Below are positions 15,599 through 23,843 of a DNA stretch of 32,396 nucleotides, piece by piece. The notes under the pieces are model-generated. The model did no database searches. It was not told the DNA's origin and saw only the letters and a program-made list of their open reading frames with translations. Both the position numbers and the translations under genes were made by a program. The stretch is taken from contig JAFYTT010000133.1 in assembly GCA_017558715.1 (NCBI GenBank), positions 1-32,396 of the forward strand. Direction: 5' to 3'. The DNA comes from Clostridia bacterium (GTDB lineage: Bacteria; Bacillota; Clostridia; Oscillospirales; CAG-272). Every line of letters begins with the position of its first letter. Positions within the stretch are counted from its first letter, which is position 1.

Positions 15599-16624
15599 AT
15601 GCATAACTATCCCTGGAAATCCGCGGGCATTTGCATTTTTGCGCCGCACCATGATGAGGTCGACCGCTTCTGCGCCTTTGTCAAAGACGTTTTCGCCGCA
15701 GACGGCATCGACACCATTGTCATGATCATCCGTTACAATTACCTGTTTGAATCTCACCCCGAGTGCCGCGGTGATTATCCGCTTTCCAAAGAGGATATCC
15801 GCAAAATGGTCGCGGTCTGCCGTGACTGCGGCATCAATCTGATCCCCGACATGAACCTGCTCGGTCATCAGACAGTGCAGGATTACGTTGATCCCGACGG
15901 ACTTCTGCGCTCGCATCCGGAGTTTTCCGAAACATCGATCTCCGAAGCGCCGGAATACAGCTATTCGCTCTGCCCCAATGCTCCCGGTCTGTTTGAGCTT
16001 CTGTGCGACCTGATGGACGAAATCGCCGATGCATTTGAAGCAACAGATTTCCATGTCGGTATTGATGAAGTCTTCTATATCGGTATGTGCGACCGCTGCA
16101 AGGGACAGGATCCCGGCGACCTGCTGGCAGGCTGGCTGAACCGTCTTCATAAGCATCTTGCTGACAAAGGTATTACAATGTGGATGTGGGGCGACCGCCT
16201 GCTCAATTCCTATGAATGTGGTCACGGTCCGTGGGATGCCAGCATGAACGGCACGCACAAAGCCCTTGGAAAAGTACCGAATGACATCGTCATCACCGAC
16301 TGGCACTATCACAACTGGCCGAAGTTCCCCTCCGTTGAGGTCTTTGCACGCGCAGGACATCCGATCTGGCTCGCGCCCTTCAACATTGCGGAAAATGCAA
16401 AGCTGTTCCTCGATTACGCAAAGGAACACGACGGCGGCAACATCGTCGGCATTATGGAAACAACATGGGTCCCGATCTCCTATCTGATGGACGGTCTGGA
16501 AGGCAAACCCGCACAGCCGTCGGAGAAGTGGTATCCCGACTCAATCCCGCATATTGTCCGCTGCTACAAGTCCATTTTCCGCCCGGATGAGCCGTGGGAT
16601 GTACTTCCGCCCGAAGAAGAATAA
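15599..16624 (+). CDS. GH20-like glycoside hydrolase (hexosaminidase-type catalytic barrel)
   Basis: 341 residues, a bare TIM barrel without signal peptide. The barrel strand FHVGIDEVFYIG carries the adjacent Asp156-Glu157 pair that in GH20 enzymes orients the N-acetyl group and donates the proton. Other matching features are DGIDTIVMIIRYNYLF, the NLIPDMNLLGHQ strand, MWMWGDRLL and ITDWHYHNWP. GH20 enzymes remove terminal beta-N-acetylhexosamines by substrate assistance. The protein is short (typical GH20 proteins add an N-terminal domain), so specificity is open. SD GGAGG lies eight bases before ATG 15599. It is the first gene of an operon with eutH, a nitroreductase and a phosphoesterase. 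Confidence 0.8.
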   Translation: MHNYPWKSAGICIFAPHHDEVDRFCAFVKDVFAADGIDTIVMIIRYNYLFESHPECRGDYPLSKEDIRKMVAVCRDCGINLIPDMNLLGHQTVQDYVDPDGLLRSHPEFSETSISEAPEYSYSLCPNAPGLFELLCDLMDEIADAFEATDFHVGIDEVFYIGMCDRCKGQDPGDLLAGWLNRLHKHLADKGITMWMWGDRLLNSYECGHGPWDASMNGTHKALGKVPNDIVITDWHYHNWPKFPSVEVFARAGHPIWLAPFNIAENAKLFLDYAKEHDGGNIVGIMETTWVPISYLMDGLEGKPAQPSEKWYPDSIPHIVRCYKSIFRPDEPWDVLPPEEE

Positions 16625-16633
16625 TCTCCTTAC

Positions 16634-17713
16634 ATGGCAATTCTGACTTATGTAATGGCGGCATTCATGCTGCTTGCGGCTGCTGACCGCATCTTCGGCA
16701 ATCGACTCGGGCTCGGTCGGGAATTTGAGCGTGGTATTGAACTGCTCGGTACAATGTCGCTGTCCATGGTCGGTATGATCATTGCCGCACCGCTGATCGC
16801 ACACCTGATGCAGCCACTCTTTGCCCTGCTCCCGTCATGGATCGATCCGTCGATTCTGCCGTCTATCCTGTTCGCAAACGATATGGGCGGTGCGCCGCTT
16901 GCCGTTGGAGCAGCACGGAATGAAGCAATCGGTGCATTCAACGCCATGGTCGTCTCTTCGATGATGGGCTGTACCGTATCGTTCACAATCCCGTTCTGTC
17001 TCGGCTGTGTTCCCAAAACGCTGCACCGCGATATGCTGCTCGGACTGCTCTGCGGTATCGTCACCATTCCGCTCGGCTGCTTTGCGGGCGGTCTGGTATC
17101 CGGACTTTCACCGCTTGCTCTGCTCATCAATCTCTTGCCGCTTCTGGTCTTTTCCGGTATCATTGCCATCGGGATTCTTCGTGCCCCCGATCTCTGTGTG
17201 AAAATTTTCAACATCCTCGGGGTGATCATCAAGGCTGTCATCACCGTCGGTCTTGCTGTCGGCATCTTTACTTTTCTGACAGGAATCCCGCTTCTGCCGC
17301 ATGTAGATACGCTGGAAGCCGGCATCGCCATCGTCGTCAATGCCAGTGCTGTCATGACGGGAACCTTCCCGATGATCTATCTGCTGTCGAAACTGCTTGC
17401 AAAACCGCTGGGTGCCGTCGGCAAAAAAATCGGCATCAACGAATCCGCCGCACTCGGATTTGTATCATCGCTTGCAACGAGCGTCACGACGTTCTCCATG
17501 ATGGAAAAAATGGACCGGAAAGGCATTGTACTGAATGCGGCATTCCTTGTCTCCGCCGGATTTGTCTTCACCGATCATATGGCATTTACCATGGCATATC
17601 TGCCCGATTATTTACCGGCAATGATCGTGGGCAAGCTCACAGCGGCAGTGCTGTCACTTGTCATTGCCGTGCCGGTCTGTAAAAAGATTCAAGGAAAAGG
17701 AGAAACATCATGA
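16634..17713 (+). CDS. eutH: Ethanolamine utilization transporter EutH
   Basis: 359 residues, about ten membrane helices, with the EutH pattern: start AILTYVMAAFMLLAAADRIFGNRLGLG, ANDMGGAPLAV, VVSSMMGCTVSFTIPFCLG, LCGIVTIPLGCFAGG and, late, ATSVTTFSMMEKMDRKG and SAGFVFTDHMAFTMAYLP. EutH moves ethanolamine across the membrane, mainly at acidic pH in studied species. No eutABC, microcompartment shell or regulator gene is nearby, so this is a lone copy. It starts nine bases after the GH20-like gene without a clear SD, and ends in an ATGA overlap with the nitroreductase gene, pointing to coupled translation. The substrate may differ from ethanolamine in this context. Confidence 0.92.
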   Translation: MAILTYVMAAFMLLAAADRIFGNRLGLGREFERGIELLGTMSLSMVGMIIAAPLIAHLMQPLFALLPSWIDPSILPSILFANDMGGAPLAVGAARNEAIGAFNAMVVSSMMGCTVSFTIPFCLGCVPKTLHRDMLLGLLCGIVTIPLGCFAGGLVSGLSPLALLINLLPLLVFSGIIAIGILRAPDLCVKIFNILGVIIKAVITVGLAVGIFTFLTGIPLLPHVDTLEAGIAIVVNASAVMTGTFPMIYLLSKLLAKPLGAVGKKIGINESAALGFVSSLATSVTTFSMMEKMDRKGIVLNAAFLVSAGFVFTDHMAFTMAYLPDYLPAMIVGKLTAAVLSLVIAVPVCKKIQGKGETS

Positions 17714-18231
17714 CCAATCCAACGCTTGAAACCTTAAAATCCCGCCGCAGCGTCCGTTCCTATCTTCCGAAGCAGGTAGAAGAAGACGCACTGCAGGCGA
17801 TTCTGGAGGCAGGCACTTATGCCGCTACCGGCATGAACCGCCAATCTCCGATCATCCTCTGTGTACAGGACCCCGAGGTCCGCGAAATGCTCCGCCGTCT
17901 GAATGCCGCCGTGATGGGTTCTGACGGTGACCCGTTCTATGGCGCACCGACCGTGCTCGTTGTCCTTGCCGACCGCGCCGTCCGTACCTGTGTCGAGGAT
18001 GCTTCCCTTGTCATCGGCAACATGATGAATGCCGCATTTTCCGTCGGTGTCGATTCCTGCTGGATCCACCGCGCAAAGGAAGAATTTGATTCCGAGGAAG
18101 GAAAAGCACTGCTGAAAAAACTCGGCATTGAGGGCGACTATGTCGGTGTCGGCAATCTGATCCTCGGATACCGCACAGGCGATTTGCCCGCGGTACGCCC
18201 CAGAAAAGAAAACTATATTTACCGCGTATAA
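17710..18231 (+). CDS. Nitroreductase family FMN oxidoreductase
   Basis: 173 residues, a typical compact clostridial nitroreductase. The N-terminal RRSVRSYLPKQV binds the FMN phosphate, followed by ILEAGTYAATGMNRQSP and the C-terminal FMN block VGVGNLILGYRTG. Family members reduce nitro groups, quinones or flavins with NAD(P)H as homodimers; the physiological substrate cannot be deduced. The ATG overlaps the eutH stop by four bases (ATGA), with AAGGAGAAA just upstream acting as SD. It precedes the metallophosphoesterase by 30 bases. Confidence 0.92.
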   Translation: MTNPTLETLKSRRSVRSYLPKQVEEDALQAILEAGTYAATGMNRQSPIILCVQDPEVREMLRRLNAAVMGSDGDPFYGAPTVLVVLADRAVRTCVEDASLVIGNMMNAAFSVGVDSCWIHRAKEEFDSEEGKALLKKLGIEGDYVGVGNLILGYRTGDLPAVRPRKENYIYRV

Positions 18232-18261
18232 TAAATAAAATAATATGAAGGAGACAAGACT

Positions 18262-19083
18262 ATGACAGAACCTGTAACCATTACCGAACGTGTATCCGTT
18301 GTTATCCCGGGACTGGAACGTCCTTATACCTTTTTGCATATTTCCGACACGCACATCACGCATGCCTATGAAAACGACAGCGATGCAGGAAAGGCACTTG
18401 CAGAAAAACAGGCACATGCATGGAACCAGGCAGGTATTTTTCCCGTCGATGCATTTGCCAATGTACTGGAATACGCCGATGAAACGAAACCCGATGCCAT
18501 TCTGATGGCAGGCGACGTTGTGGACTACTATACCGAGTCCAACGTCAGATATCTCGGAGAAATGCTGTCCGCATGCAAGACCGAGTGCCTGTATGTCCCC
18601 GGAAACCATGAATACGCAGGAAATGCGACCTTTGACGATATGCGCGCAACCCTGTCTCCGCTGATGAAAGGAACGCCTGACTTCTGGGTACGTGACTTCG
18701 GTGCGTTTGTCATCGTCGGTGTCTGTGACGGAACCTACCGCTTCACAGCGGAACAGGTGGAAAAGCTGAAGGCGGTCATCGCGCAGGGCAAACCGATTCT
18801 GATGATGCTGCACCTGCCGATCCGCTCCGACGTTCTATCTCCTTACGTTGCAAAATCCTGGTGGGGCAGTGATGTCACCATCGGCGGAACCTTCCACGGA
18901 ACGGACGAGCCGACCGAGGAATTCCTCGCGCTCGTCAAGTCGGAGGAAAGCCGTGTCGCGGCGATCTTTGCAGGTCATCTGCACTATGATCATGCAGGCG
19001 AATTTGCACCCGGACGCATGCAGTATGTTTCCGCTCCCGCATTCACCCGCTTTGTCAGAGAAGTCAGCGTCATTCCCGGATAA
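18262..19083 (+). CDS. Calcineurin-like metallophosphoesterase
   Basis: 273 residues with all metal-site blocks in order: HISDTHITH (Asp29, His31), LMAGDVVDYY, VPGNHEYAG, MLHLPIRSD and the C-terminal FAGHLHYDHAG. This makes a binuclear metal phosphoesterase of the 3',5'-cAMP phosphodiesterase / Icc-like type; the natural substrate is not predictable. No signal peptide, so it is cytoplasmic. SD AAGGAG lies eight bases before the ATG. It is the last gene of the operon that starts at 15599; the region after it is AT-rich with no clear terminator stem. Confidence 0.92.
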   Translation: MTEPVTITERVSVVIPGLERPYTFLHISDTHITHAYENDSDAGKALAEKQAHAWNQAGIFPVDAFANVLEYADETKPDAILMAGDVVDYYTESNVRYLGEMLSACKTECLYVPGNHEYAGNATFDDMRATLSPLMKGTPDFWVRDFGAFVIVGVCDGTYRFTAEQVEKLKAVIAQGKPILMMLHLPIRSDVLSPYVAKSWWGSDVTIGGTFHGTDEPTEEFLALVKSEESRVAAIFAGHLHYDHAGEFAPGRMQYVSAPAFTRFVREVSVIPG

Positions 19084-19154
19084 AACATTCGCAGATACCA
19101 TAAAAAACAACAAAATTTTTTTCTGAAATCCGCAAAATTTTTCCGAAAAAAGTA

Positions 19155-19183
19155 TGTACAAAACGTCGATTTCATGGTACAAT
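19155..19183 (+). promoter_or_regulatory. Promoter for purC
   Basis: TGTACA (19155-19160), 17 bases, TACAAT (19178-19183) with extended -10 TGG. The 12-base block ending in the -10 box (TCATGGTACAAT) recurs at the promoter at 22325-22353. Confidence 0.65.
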
Positions 19184-19248
19184 ATTATATGTATTCCAAG
19201 AAATTGATAGTTATCCCAAGCTCAATTAGGAAAGGAATGGTATCAACC

Positions 19249-19932
19249 ATGAAGAAGATTTACGAAGGCAAAACAAAAGACGTATACGCACTGGACAACG
19301 GCAATGTCATGCTGAAGTTCAAGGACGACTGCACCGGCAAGGACGGCGTGTTCGATCCCGGTGAAAACTCTGTCGGTCTGACCATCGAAGGTATCGGCCG
19401 TGCAAACCTCCAGTCCTCCATCCACTATTTTGAGCTTCTGAAGCAGGCCGGCATCAAGACCCACTATGTCAGCGCAAACCTCGATGACGCTACGATGGAA
19501 GTTCTCCCCGGTAAGGTATTCGGTCACGGTCTGGAAGTCATCTGCCGTCTCGTTGCAACCGGCAGCTTCATCCGCCGCTACGGCGAATATATCGCAGACG
19601 GTACGCCCCTCGAAGGCGGTTATGTCGAATGCACCTTCAAGAATGACGAAAAGGGCGATCCGCTGGTTACCGGCGAAGGTCTGGCAGCACTCGGTGTCAT
19701 GACCCCCGCAATGTTCGAATCCATGAAGGAACAGACCCTCAAGATCACCAAGATCGTTGCAGACGACCTCAAGTCCATCGGTCTTGATCTCTGGGACATC
19801 AAGTCTGAATTCGGCTACAACAACGACGAAGTCATCCTGATCGATGAAATCGCTTCCGGCAACATGCGCGTCTACAAGGACGGCGTGATTGTTGATCCCG
19901 TTGAGCTGACCAAGTATATCAACAACAGATAA
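19249..19932 (+). CDS. purC: Phosphoribosylaminoimidazole-succinocarboxamide synthase
   Basis: 227 residues, a SAICAR synthase that joins CAIR and aspartate with ATP in purine synthesis. Seen: [11 protein letters not shown] at the N terminus (nucleotide loop), [60 protein letters not shown] and a short C terminus, as in bacterial stand-alone PurC. The start at 19249 leaves 12 bases to AAAGGA; ATG 19237 (four residues longer) sits directly on the SD and is less likely. It stands alone with its own promoter and terminator, away from other pur genes. Confidence 0.95.
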   Translation: MKKIYEGKTKDVYALDNGNVMLKFKDDCTGKDGVFDPGENSVGLTIEGIGRANLQSSIHYFELLKQAGIKTHYVSANLDDATMEVLPGKVFGHGLEVICRLVATGSFIRRYGEYIADGTPLEGGYVECTFKNDEKGDPLVTGEGLAALGVMTPAMFESMKEQTLKITKIVADDLKSIGLDLWDIKSEFGYNNDEVILIDEIASGNMRVYKDGVIVDPVELTKYINNR

Positions 19933-19944
19933 TAATCACTGCGA

Positions 19945-19981
19945 AATGTCGCTGAATCACATGGTTCGGCGGCATTTTTTT
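19945..19981 (+). terminator. Terminator of purC
   Basis: AATGTCGCTGAA (19945-19956) pairs through wobbles with TTCGGCGGCATT (19965-19976), followed by seven T. Confidence 0.85.
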
Positions 19982-20028
19982 GCTCAACTGTGATTAGAAT
20001 TTCTGATGTTTATACAACAGAACCGTTA

Positions 20029-20057
20029 TTGAAAATCCTGTGCCGCAGTGTTATAAT
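20029..20057 (+). promoter_or_regulatory. Sigma-A promoter for the HTH-methyltransferase gene
   Basis: TTGAAA (20029-20034), 17 bases, TATAAT (20052-20057) with TGT before it. Confidence 0.8.
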
Positions 20058-20086
20058 GATTTCAAGGAAAAACAAAGGAGTTATGT

Positions 20087-20908
20087 ATGACCATTGAAAA
20101 AATCATTTCTGAGAAGCGGAAAGCAATGGGACTGACACAACAGCAGTTGGCTGAAAAACTGCATGTTTCCTATCAAGCTGTATCAAAGTGGGAAAATGGC
20201 ACCTCGTGTCCGGACATTGATCTTCTCCCGCGTCTTGCTGCGGTATTTCATATTTCCATCGATGCCCTGCTTGGATATCCGTCCTATTCCATGACGGACT
20301 ACGACAAACGATACGATAAGGAGAGCTATTATTGGGGATTGGTTCCCAATACGCTCTGTTATGAAATTATGCGTCTTAAACCGCCGATCAAATCTTACAA
20401 AGTTCTGGACATCGGATGCGGCGAGGGAAAAGATGCGGTTTTTCTTGCAAGGAACGGTTATTCTGTGACTGCCTTTGATATTTCCGATCAAGGACTTTCC
20501 AAAGCGGAAATGCTTGCCAATCACTGCGGGGTCAAAGTCGATTTATTTCGTGCGGATATCCGCGATTTTCGATTGCAGACAGATTACGATATTATTTTTT
20601 CAAGCGGTGTTTTTCATTATCTTCCATATGAACAGCGGATGTCCGTTATTGATAATTTGAAAGCACATACCATCCACGGCGGGATTCATGCGATCAATGT
20701 ATTTGTCCAAAAACCGTTTATCCCAATTCCTCCGGATGCAGAAGACGGAGAATTTGAAGCAGAAGGCTGGAAATCAGGGGAATTGTTTCTGTATTATCAT
20801 GACTGGCGTTTTCACAAAAATGAGGAACGGATTTTTGATTGCTCCAGTGGCGGAATCCCGCATAAGCATTGTATGGATGTGCTGATTGCCGAAAAATTCG
20901 GCAATTGA
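20087..20908 (+). CDS. XRE-type HTH domain fused to SAM-dependent methyltransferase
   Basis: 273 residues in two domains. Residues 1-62 are a Cro/CI-type helix-turn-helix (GLTQQQLAEKLHVSYQAVSKWENG). After a linker, residues 95-270 form a class I methyltransferase of TehB/type-11 style: motif I VLDIGCGEGKDAVFLARNG (residues 106-124), the acidic residue after strand 2 (Asp131), DLFRADIRDF and IIFSSGVFHYL. TehB-like enzymes methylate small compounds such as tellurite; here the HTH suggests a sensor-enzyme or a self-regulating modifier. Codon use is somewhat more AT-rich than its neighbours, which may hint at transfer. SD AAAGGAG is six bases from ATG 20087; it stands alone in its transcript. Confidence 0.88.
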   Translation: MTIEKIISEKRKAMGLTQQQLAEKLHVSYQAVSKWENGTSCPDIDLLPRLAAVFHISIDALLGYPSYSMTDYDKRYDKESYYWGLVPNTLCYEIMRLKPPIKSYKVLDIGCGEGKDAVFLARNGYSVTAFDISDQGLSKAEMLANHCGVKVDLFRADIRDFRLQTDYDIIFSSGVFHYLPYEQRMSVIDNLKAHTIHGGIHAINVFVQKPFIPIPPDAEDGEFEAEGWKSGELFLYYHDWRFHKNEERIFDCSSGGIPHKHCMDVLIAEKFGN

Positions 20909-20965
20909 CATAACGCTGAAAATAAATTCCTCTTATCCTTCACAAAATCCCCTGTCTGCTCCGTT

Positions 20966-20986
20966 TATAGTATGAAAACGTTTTCA
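20966..20986 (+). promoter_or_regulatory. Perfect cre-like palindrome overlapping the ECF sigma promoter
   Basis: TGAAAACGTTTTCA (20973-20986) is a perfect 14-bp palindrome and fits the CcpA cre consensus TGWAANCGNTNWCA at every position. It starts two bases after a TATAGT -10-like box (20966-20971), that is over the expected transcription start, and 26 bases before the sigma gene. No good -35 box lies at 17 bases. A LacI-family regulator other than CcpA could also bind it. Confidence 0.6.
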
Positions 20987-21012
20987 AGATTCCGGAAAAG
21001 GAGGATTCAGCC

Positions 21013-21471
21013 ATGCACAGTGACTTTGACTTCGATGCGTATCTGCGTATGAGCGTCGGACGGCTGACTGCCTACTGCGCGGCAATTGTCGGCTCGGCAG
21101 ATGCGGAAGACGCGGCACAGGAGGCATATCTCAGACTGTATGCCAACCTGTATCGGATCACCGATGAGCGTGCTGCAACGGCATTTCTGTACCGTACGGC
21201 GTATCGGTTATCCATCGACATTCTGCGCGCCCGCAGACGCTTCCGCGAAATCAAAACGCCTGCACCGCAGAATGACTGTCTGTCCGATCGGATGCAGAAT
21301 GCGCTGATGAAGCTAAAGCCGCTTGATCGCTCGGTGATCTATCTGCGTGTGGTCGAGGAATCCGGCTACGACGAGATCGCCGCACGGTTCGGCAAAAACG
21401 AAGCATGGGCGCGGAAACGGTATTCGCTCGCACGCAAGCGGCTGGAAACAGCATATGCCGAGCAGCGCTGA
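21013..21471 (+). CDS. ECF-type RNA polymerase sigma factor
   Basis: 152 residues with sigma region 2 (AIVGSADAEDAAQEAYLRLYANLYRI, then AFLYRTAYRLSIDILRARRR, residues 25-75) and region 4 (ALMKLKPLDRSVIYLRVVEESGYDEIAARFGKNEAWARKRYSLARKRL, from residue 96), and no region 1 or 3, as in extracytoplasmic function sigma factors. The RBS is AAAGGAGG seven to ten bases before the ATG. The following membrane protein gene is the likely anti-sigma partner. The target promoters are unknown; the cre-like operator upstream suggests carbon control. Confidence 0.92.
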   Translation: MHSDFDFDAYLRMSVGRLTAYCAAIVGSADAEDAAQEAYLRLYANLYRITDERAATAFLYRTAYRLSIDILRARRRFREIKTPAPQNDCLSDRMQNALMKLKPLDRSVIYLRVVEESGYDEIAARFGKNEAWARKRYSLARKRLETAYAEQR

Positions 21472-21499
21472 ACCTCAGGGAAAGGAGACTCTCTATATC

Positions 21500-22267
21500 A
21501 TGAACGATCAGAACATCACACAGGCATTTGAGAAGATCACGGCACAGGCAGACGCCTGTCGTGTCGAAAGAAATGTGAGGGAACATCAAATGAAAAAGAA
21601 TCAGGATTTTGTAAAACGACCGATCAGAGGTATCGCTGTTCTTGCGGCCGTTTTGATATTGATTATGGTACCCATTTCGGCATTCGGTATTGTGTATGGG
21701 TATCGGGCATGGATGACCGACAACGGTTATGCGATTACCATCGAAGGCAGCACCGCACCGATCAAGCTTGAGGAGCAAAAACTTTCTGAACTCGGACAGT
21801 ATGCGATGCGGTTTGATAACGGTGCAGACGCCAACATCCACGATTTCGGCAAATCCTTTGATAGCTATGATGCGCTGGATGCATGGCTGGACGGCATCAT
21901 GCTGACAAGTCCGATGCTGGACGGCGAATGTGTGTTGTACTGCACCGATGACAATGCCGGAACACCGATTGCGGCTCATATAACAGGCGCAAATAGTATC
22001 ATCGATCGTGATTTGACATGTGCGGTCAGCATCACAGTGCCGCTTTTCGATATCGGTGAGGCAATCGGATGGGAAACAAGATATGCCGATATGATTTCCA
22101 CAGAAACGATCCGTGCAGAAAACGGCATTGAAGCCGAATTTGTCACCACAGAAACTTCGGTTACGGCATATTTTGCACACAGCGGTATTCTGTACCGTCT
22201 GAATATTGCCGGCAATCACGAAGAAGCGGCAGCTATCCTTACCGAAATGATCAGCACCATGAAATAA
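21500..22267 (+). CDS. Membrane protein downstream of ECF sigma factor, putative anti-sigma factor
   Basis: 255 residues: a ~40-residue charged cytoplasmic N terminus with many Gln, Glu and Lys, one transmembrane helix (GIAVLAAVLILIMVPISAFGIVYGY, about residues 42-66), then a ~190-residue extracytoplasmic domain without a recognised motif but with DUF4367-like strand content. This topology with the N terminus inside is that of anti-sigma factors encoded after an ECF gene. There is no HxxxCxxC zinc anti-sigma motif. It starts 28 bases after the sigma stop; SD AAAGGAG is 12 bases before the ATG. The following hairpin ends the operon. Confidence 0.72.
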   Translation: MNDQNITQAFEKITAQADACRVERNVREHQMKKNQDFVKRPIRGIAVLAAVLILIMVPISAFGIVYGYRAWMTDNGYAITIEGSTAPIKLEEQKLSELGQYAMRFDNGADANIHDFGKSFDSYDALDAWLDGIMLTSPMLDGECVLYCTDDNAGTPIAAHITGANSIIDRDLTCAVSITVPLFDIGEAIGWETRYADMISTETIRAENGIEAEFVTTETSVTAYFAHSGILYRLNIAGNHEEAAAILTEMISTMK

Positions 22268-22272
22268 CCTTC

Positions 22273-22308
22273 AAAATCCTCTGCCAATCAAACGGCGGGG
22301 GATTTTTT
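22273..22308 (+). terminator. Terminator of the sigma / anti-sigma operon
   Basis: AAATCCTCTGCC pairs through wobbles with GGCGGGGGATTT and is followed by T residues. Confidence 0.8.
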
Positions 22309-22324
22309 CTGATGCAGAAAATTC

Positions 22325-22353
22325 TTGACAGATACCCAATCTCATGGTACAAT
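22325..22353 (+). promoter_or_regulatory. Sigma-A promoter for the GH20/67-like and GH51 genes
   Basis: TTGACA (22325-22330), 17 bases, TACAAT (22348-22353), extended -10 TGG. Confidence 0.85.
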
Positions 22354-22384
22354 AAAGCCAACAAAGCTTCATGGAGGGATGCAA

Positions 22385-23827
22385 GTGAAACAAACCGATT
22401 GGAAAATCATTTACACAAAATATGAAGGCATTACCAAAACCACCGTAAACTTTCTGTCAAAGGAGCTGAGCAGCCGTCTGATACGGGAACCTGAAGTGTA
22501 CCGTATCTATGTGCTTCCCTGCGAGAAAGAGGGCTGTGACATAACGGTAAATGCTTTTGTGGTCGGCTGTTATGAGGAAAGCACGCTGATACAGCAGCTG
22601 GTTTCTCCGGACGAGGTTCCAGGAGACGGTTTTCTTGTCAAGGTCATTGCCAATCCCGAGAATAACGACGGCAGACTGGTGATTCTGACATCCCATACGG
22701 AACAGGAGTTGTTCTATGCCGCGGTCAGCTTCATCGATGATTATATTCCGCGATACGCAAAGCAGCACGGCTCCAACCGTATGCCCGATCTGATCTTCGA
22801 CGCGCCGCTGACGGTCTGCAGTTATACCGAGATCCCCGATCATAAGACGCGCAGTGTTTTTACATGGGGACATTCGATCAATGACTATCGCGCTTACCTT
22901 GACAATATGGCACGGCTGAAGCTCAACGAGCTGGTATTGTGGAATGACTATATTCCGCTGAATATCCGTGATATCATCGATTATGCCCATGCCTACGGAA
23001 TCCGTGTCATTCTCGGCTACAGCTGGGGGTGGAAGGAGATTGGCAATAAAACAGCGGAAATTACCGATGAGAGTATTGCAAAAGTCAAAGAGCTTGCCGT
23101 CCGCGAATACCGCGACAACTATGCGTCTGTCGGCTGTGACGGCATCTATTTCCAGTCCTTTACGGAACGGAAGGAAGAGTCGGTCGGTGGAAAACTGATT
23201 TCGCGTATGGTTGTAGACATGGTCAATGAAGTAGCCGAACAGATTTGGGAGATCACGCCCAATCTTCGTATCATCTTCGGTCTGCATGCGACCTCGGTAC
23301 GTAACCGCCTTGATGAAATCGCACGGGTTGATGAGCGAATGGAAATCCTCTGGGAAGACTGCGGAGAATTTCCTTACAGCTATACCTCTTATGTCAAAAA
23401 CGAGGAAGCATACAAAGAAACGCTGGAATTTACGAAAAAGATTCTCGCACTGCGCGGCGGTGTCGGTGTGGGACTGGTCTTCAAGGGTGTCATGATGCTG
23501 GACTGGAGCAAATTCATCAATCAGCGCGGACCGTACATCATGGGAGAAAATGCACCCTCCGTTGCGGCACATGATAAGCGCATCCGTGCCAATGCATGGC
23601 GGGAATATGCCGCGGACTGGATGCAGAGCGGAGAACGTGCGCTGGAGATGCTTCGGTATATCGGAGAACACAAGACAGGGGAAGTCAATATGTGTATTGC
23701 CGGAACCTTTGACGGCGGCATCTATCTGCCCGAGGCACTGTGTGCGCAGATGTACAGAAACTGCGGTGAGAACTATACGGAACTATTAAAGAAGGTGGCA
23801 CGGAGAGCGTGTATCACCGTTGACTGA
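22385..23827 (+). CDS. Glycoside-hydrolase-like protein, GH20/GH67-type TIM barrel
   Basis: 480 residues without signal peptide. An N-terminal alpha/beta domain (to about residue 145, ending LVILTSHTEQELFYAAVSFIDDYIPRY) resembles the domain before the barrel in GH20 and GH67 enzymes. The barrel follows: RSVFTWGHSINDYRAYLDNMARLKLNELVLWNDYIPL, YAHAYGIRVILGYSWGW, GCDGIYFQSFTE, and MEILWEDCGEFPYSY, where Glu/Asp residues are candidate catalysts. I cannot name the substrate; glucuronidase or hexosaminidase activity are options. The start is GTG 22385, seven bases after GGAGG; the in-frame ATG at 22379 lies on the SD. The arabinofuranosidase gene follows after 16 bases, so they share a transcript. 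Confidence 0.75.
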   Translation: MKQTDWKIIYTKYEGITKTTVNFLSKELSSRLIREPEVYRIYVLPCEKEGCDITVNAFVVGCYEESTLIQQLVSPDEVPGDGFLVKVIANPENNDGRLVILTSHTEQELFYAAVSFIDDYIPRYAKQHGSNRMPDLIFDAPLTVCSYTEIPDHKTRSVFTWGHSINDYRAYLDNMARLKLNELVLWNDYIPLNIRDIIDYAHAYGIRVILGYSWGWKEIGNKTAEITDESIAKVKELAVREYRDNYASVGCDGIYFQSFTERKEESVGGKLISRMVVDMVNEVAEQIWEITPNLRIIFGLHATSVRNRLDEIARVDERMEILWEDCGEFPYSYTSYVKNEEAYKETLEFTKKILALRGGVGVGLVFKGVMMLDWSKFINQRGPYIMGENAPSVAAHDKRIRANAWREYAADWMQSGERALEMLRYIGEHKTGEVNMCIAGTFDGGIYLPEALCAQMYRNCGENYTELLKKVARRACITVD

Positions 23828-23843
23828 TCGGAGGATTCTGCAA

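Noticed and set aside
16634..17713. A full ethanolamine microcompartment operon
   Set aside because: Only eutH is recognisable; no shell, lyase or regulator gene flanks it.
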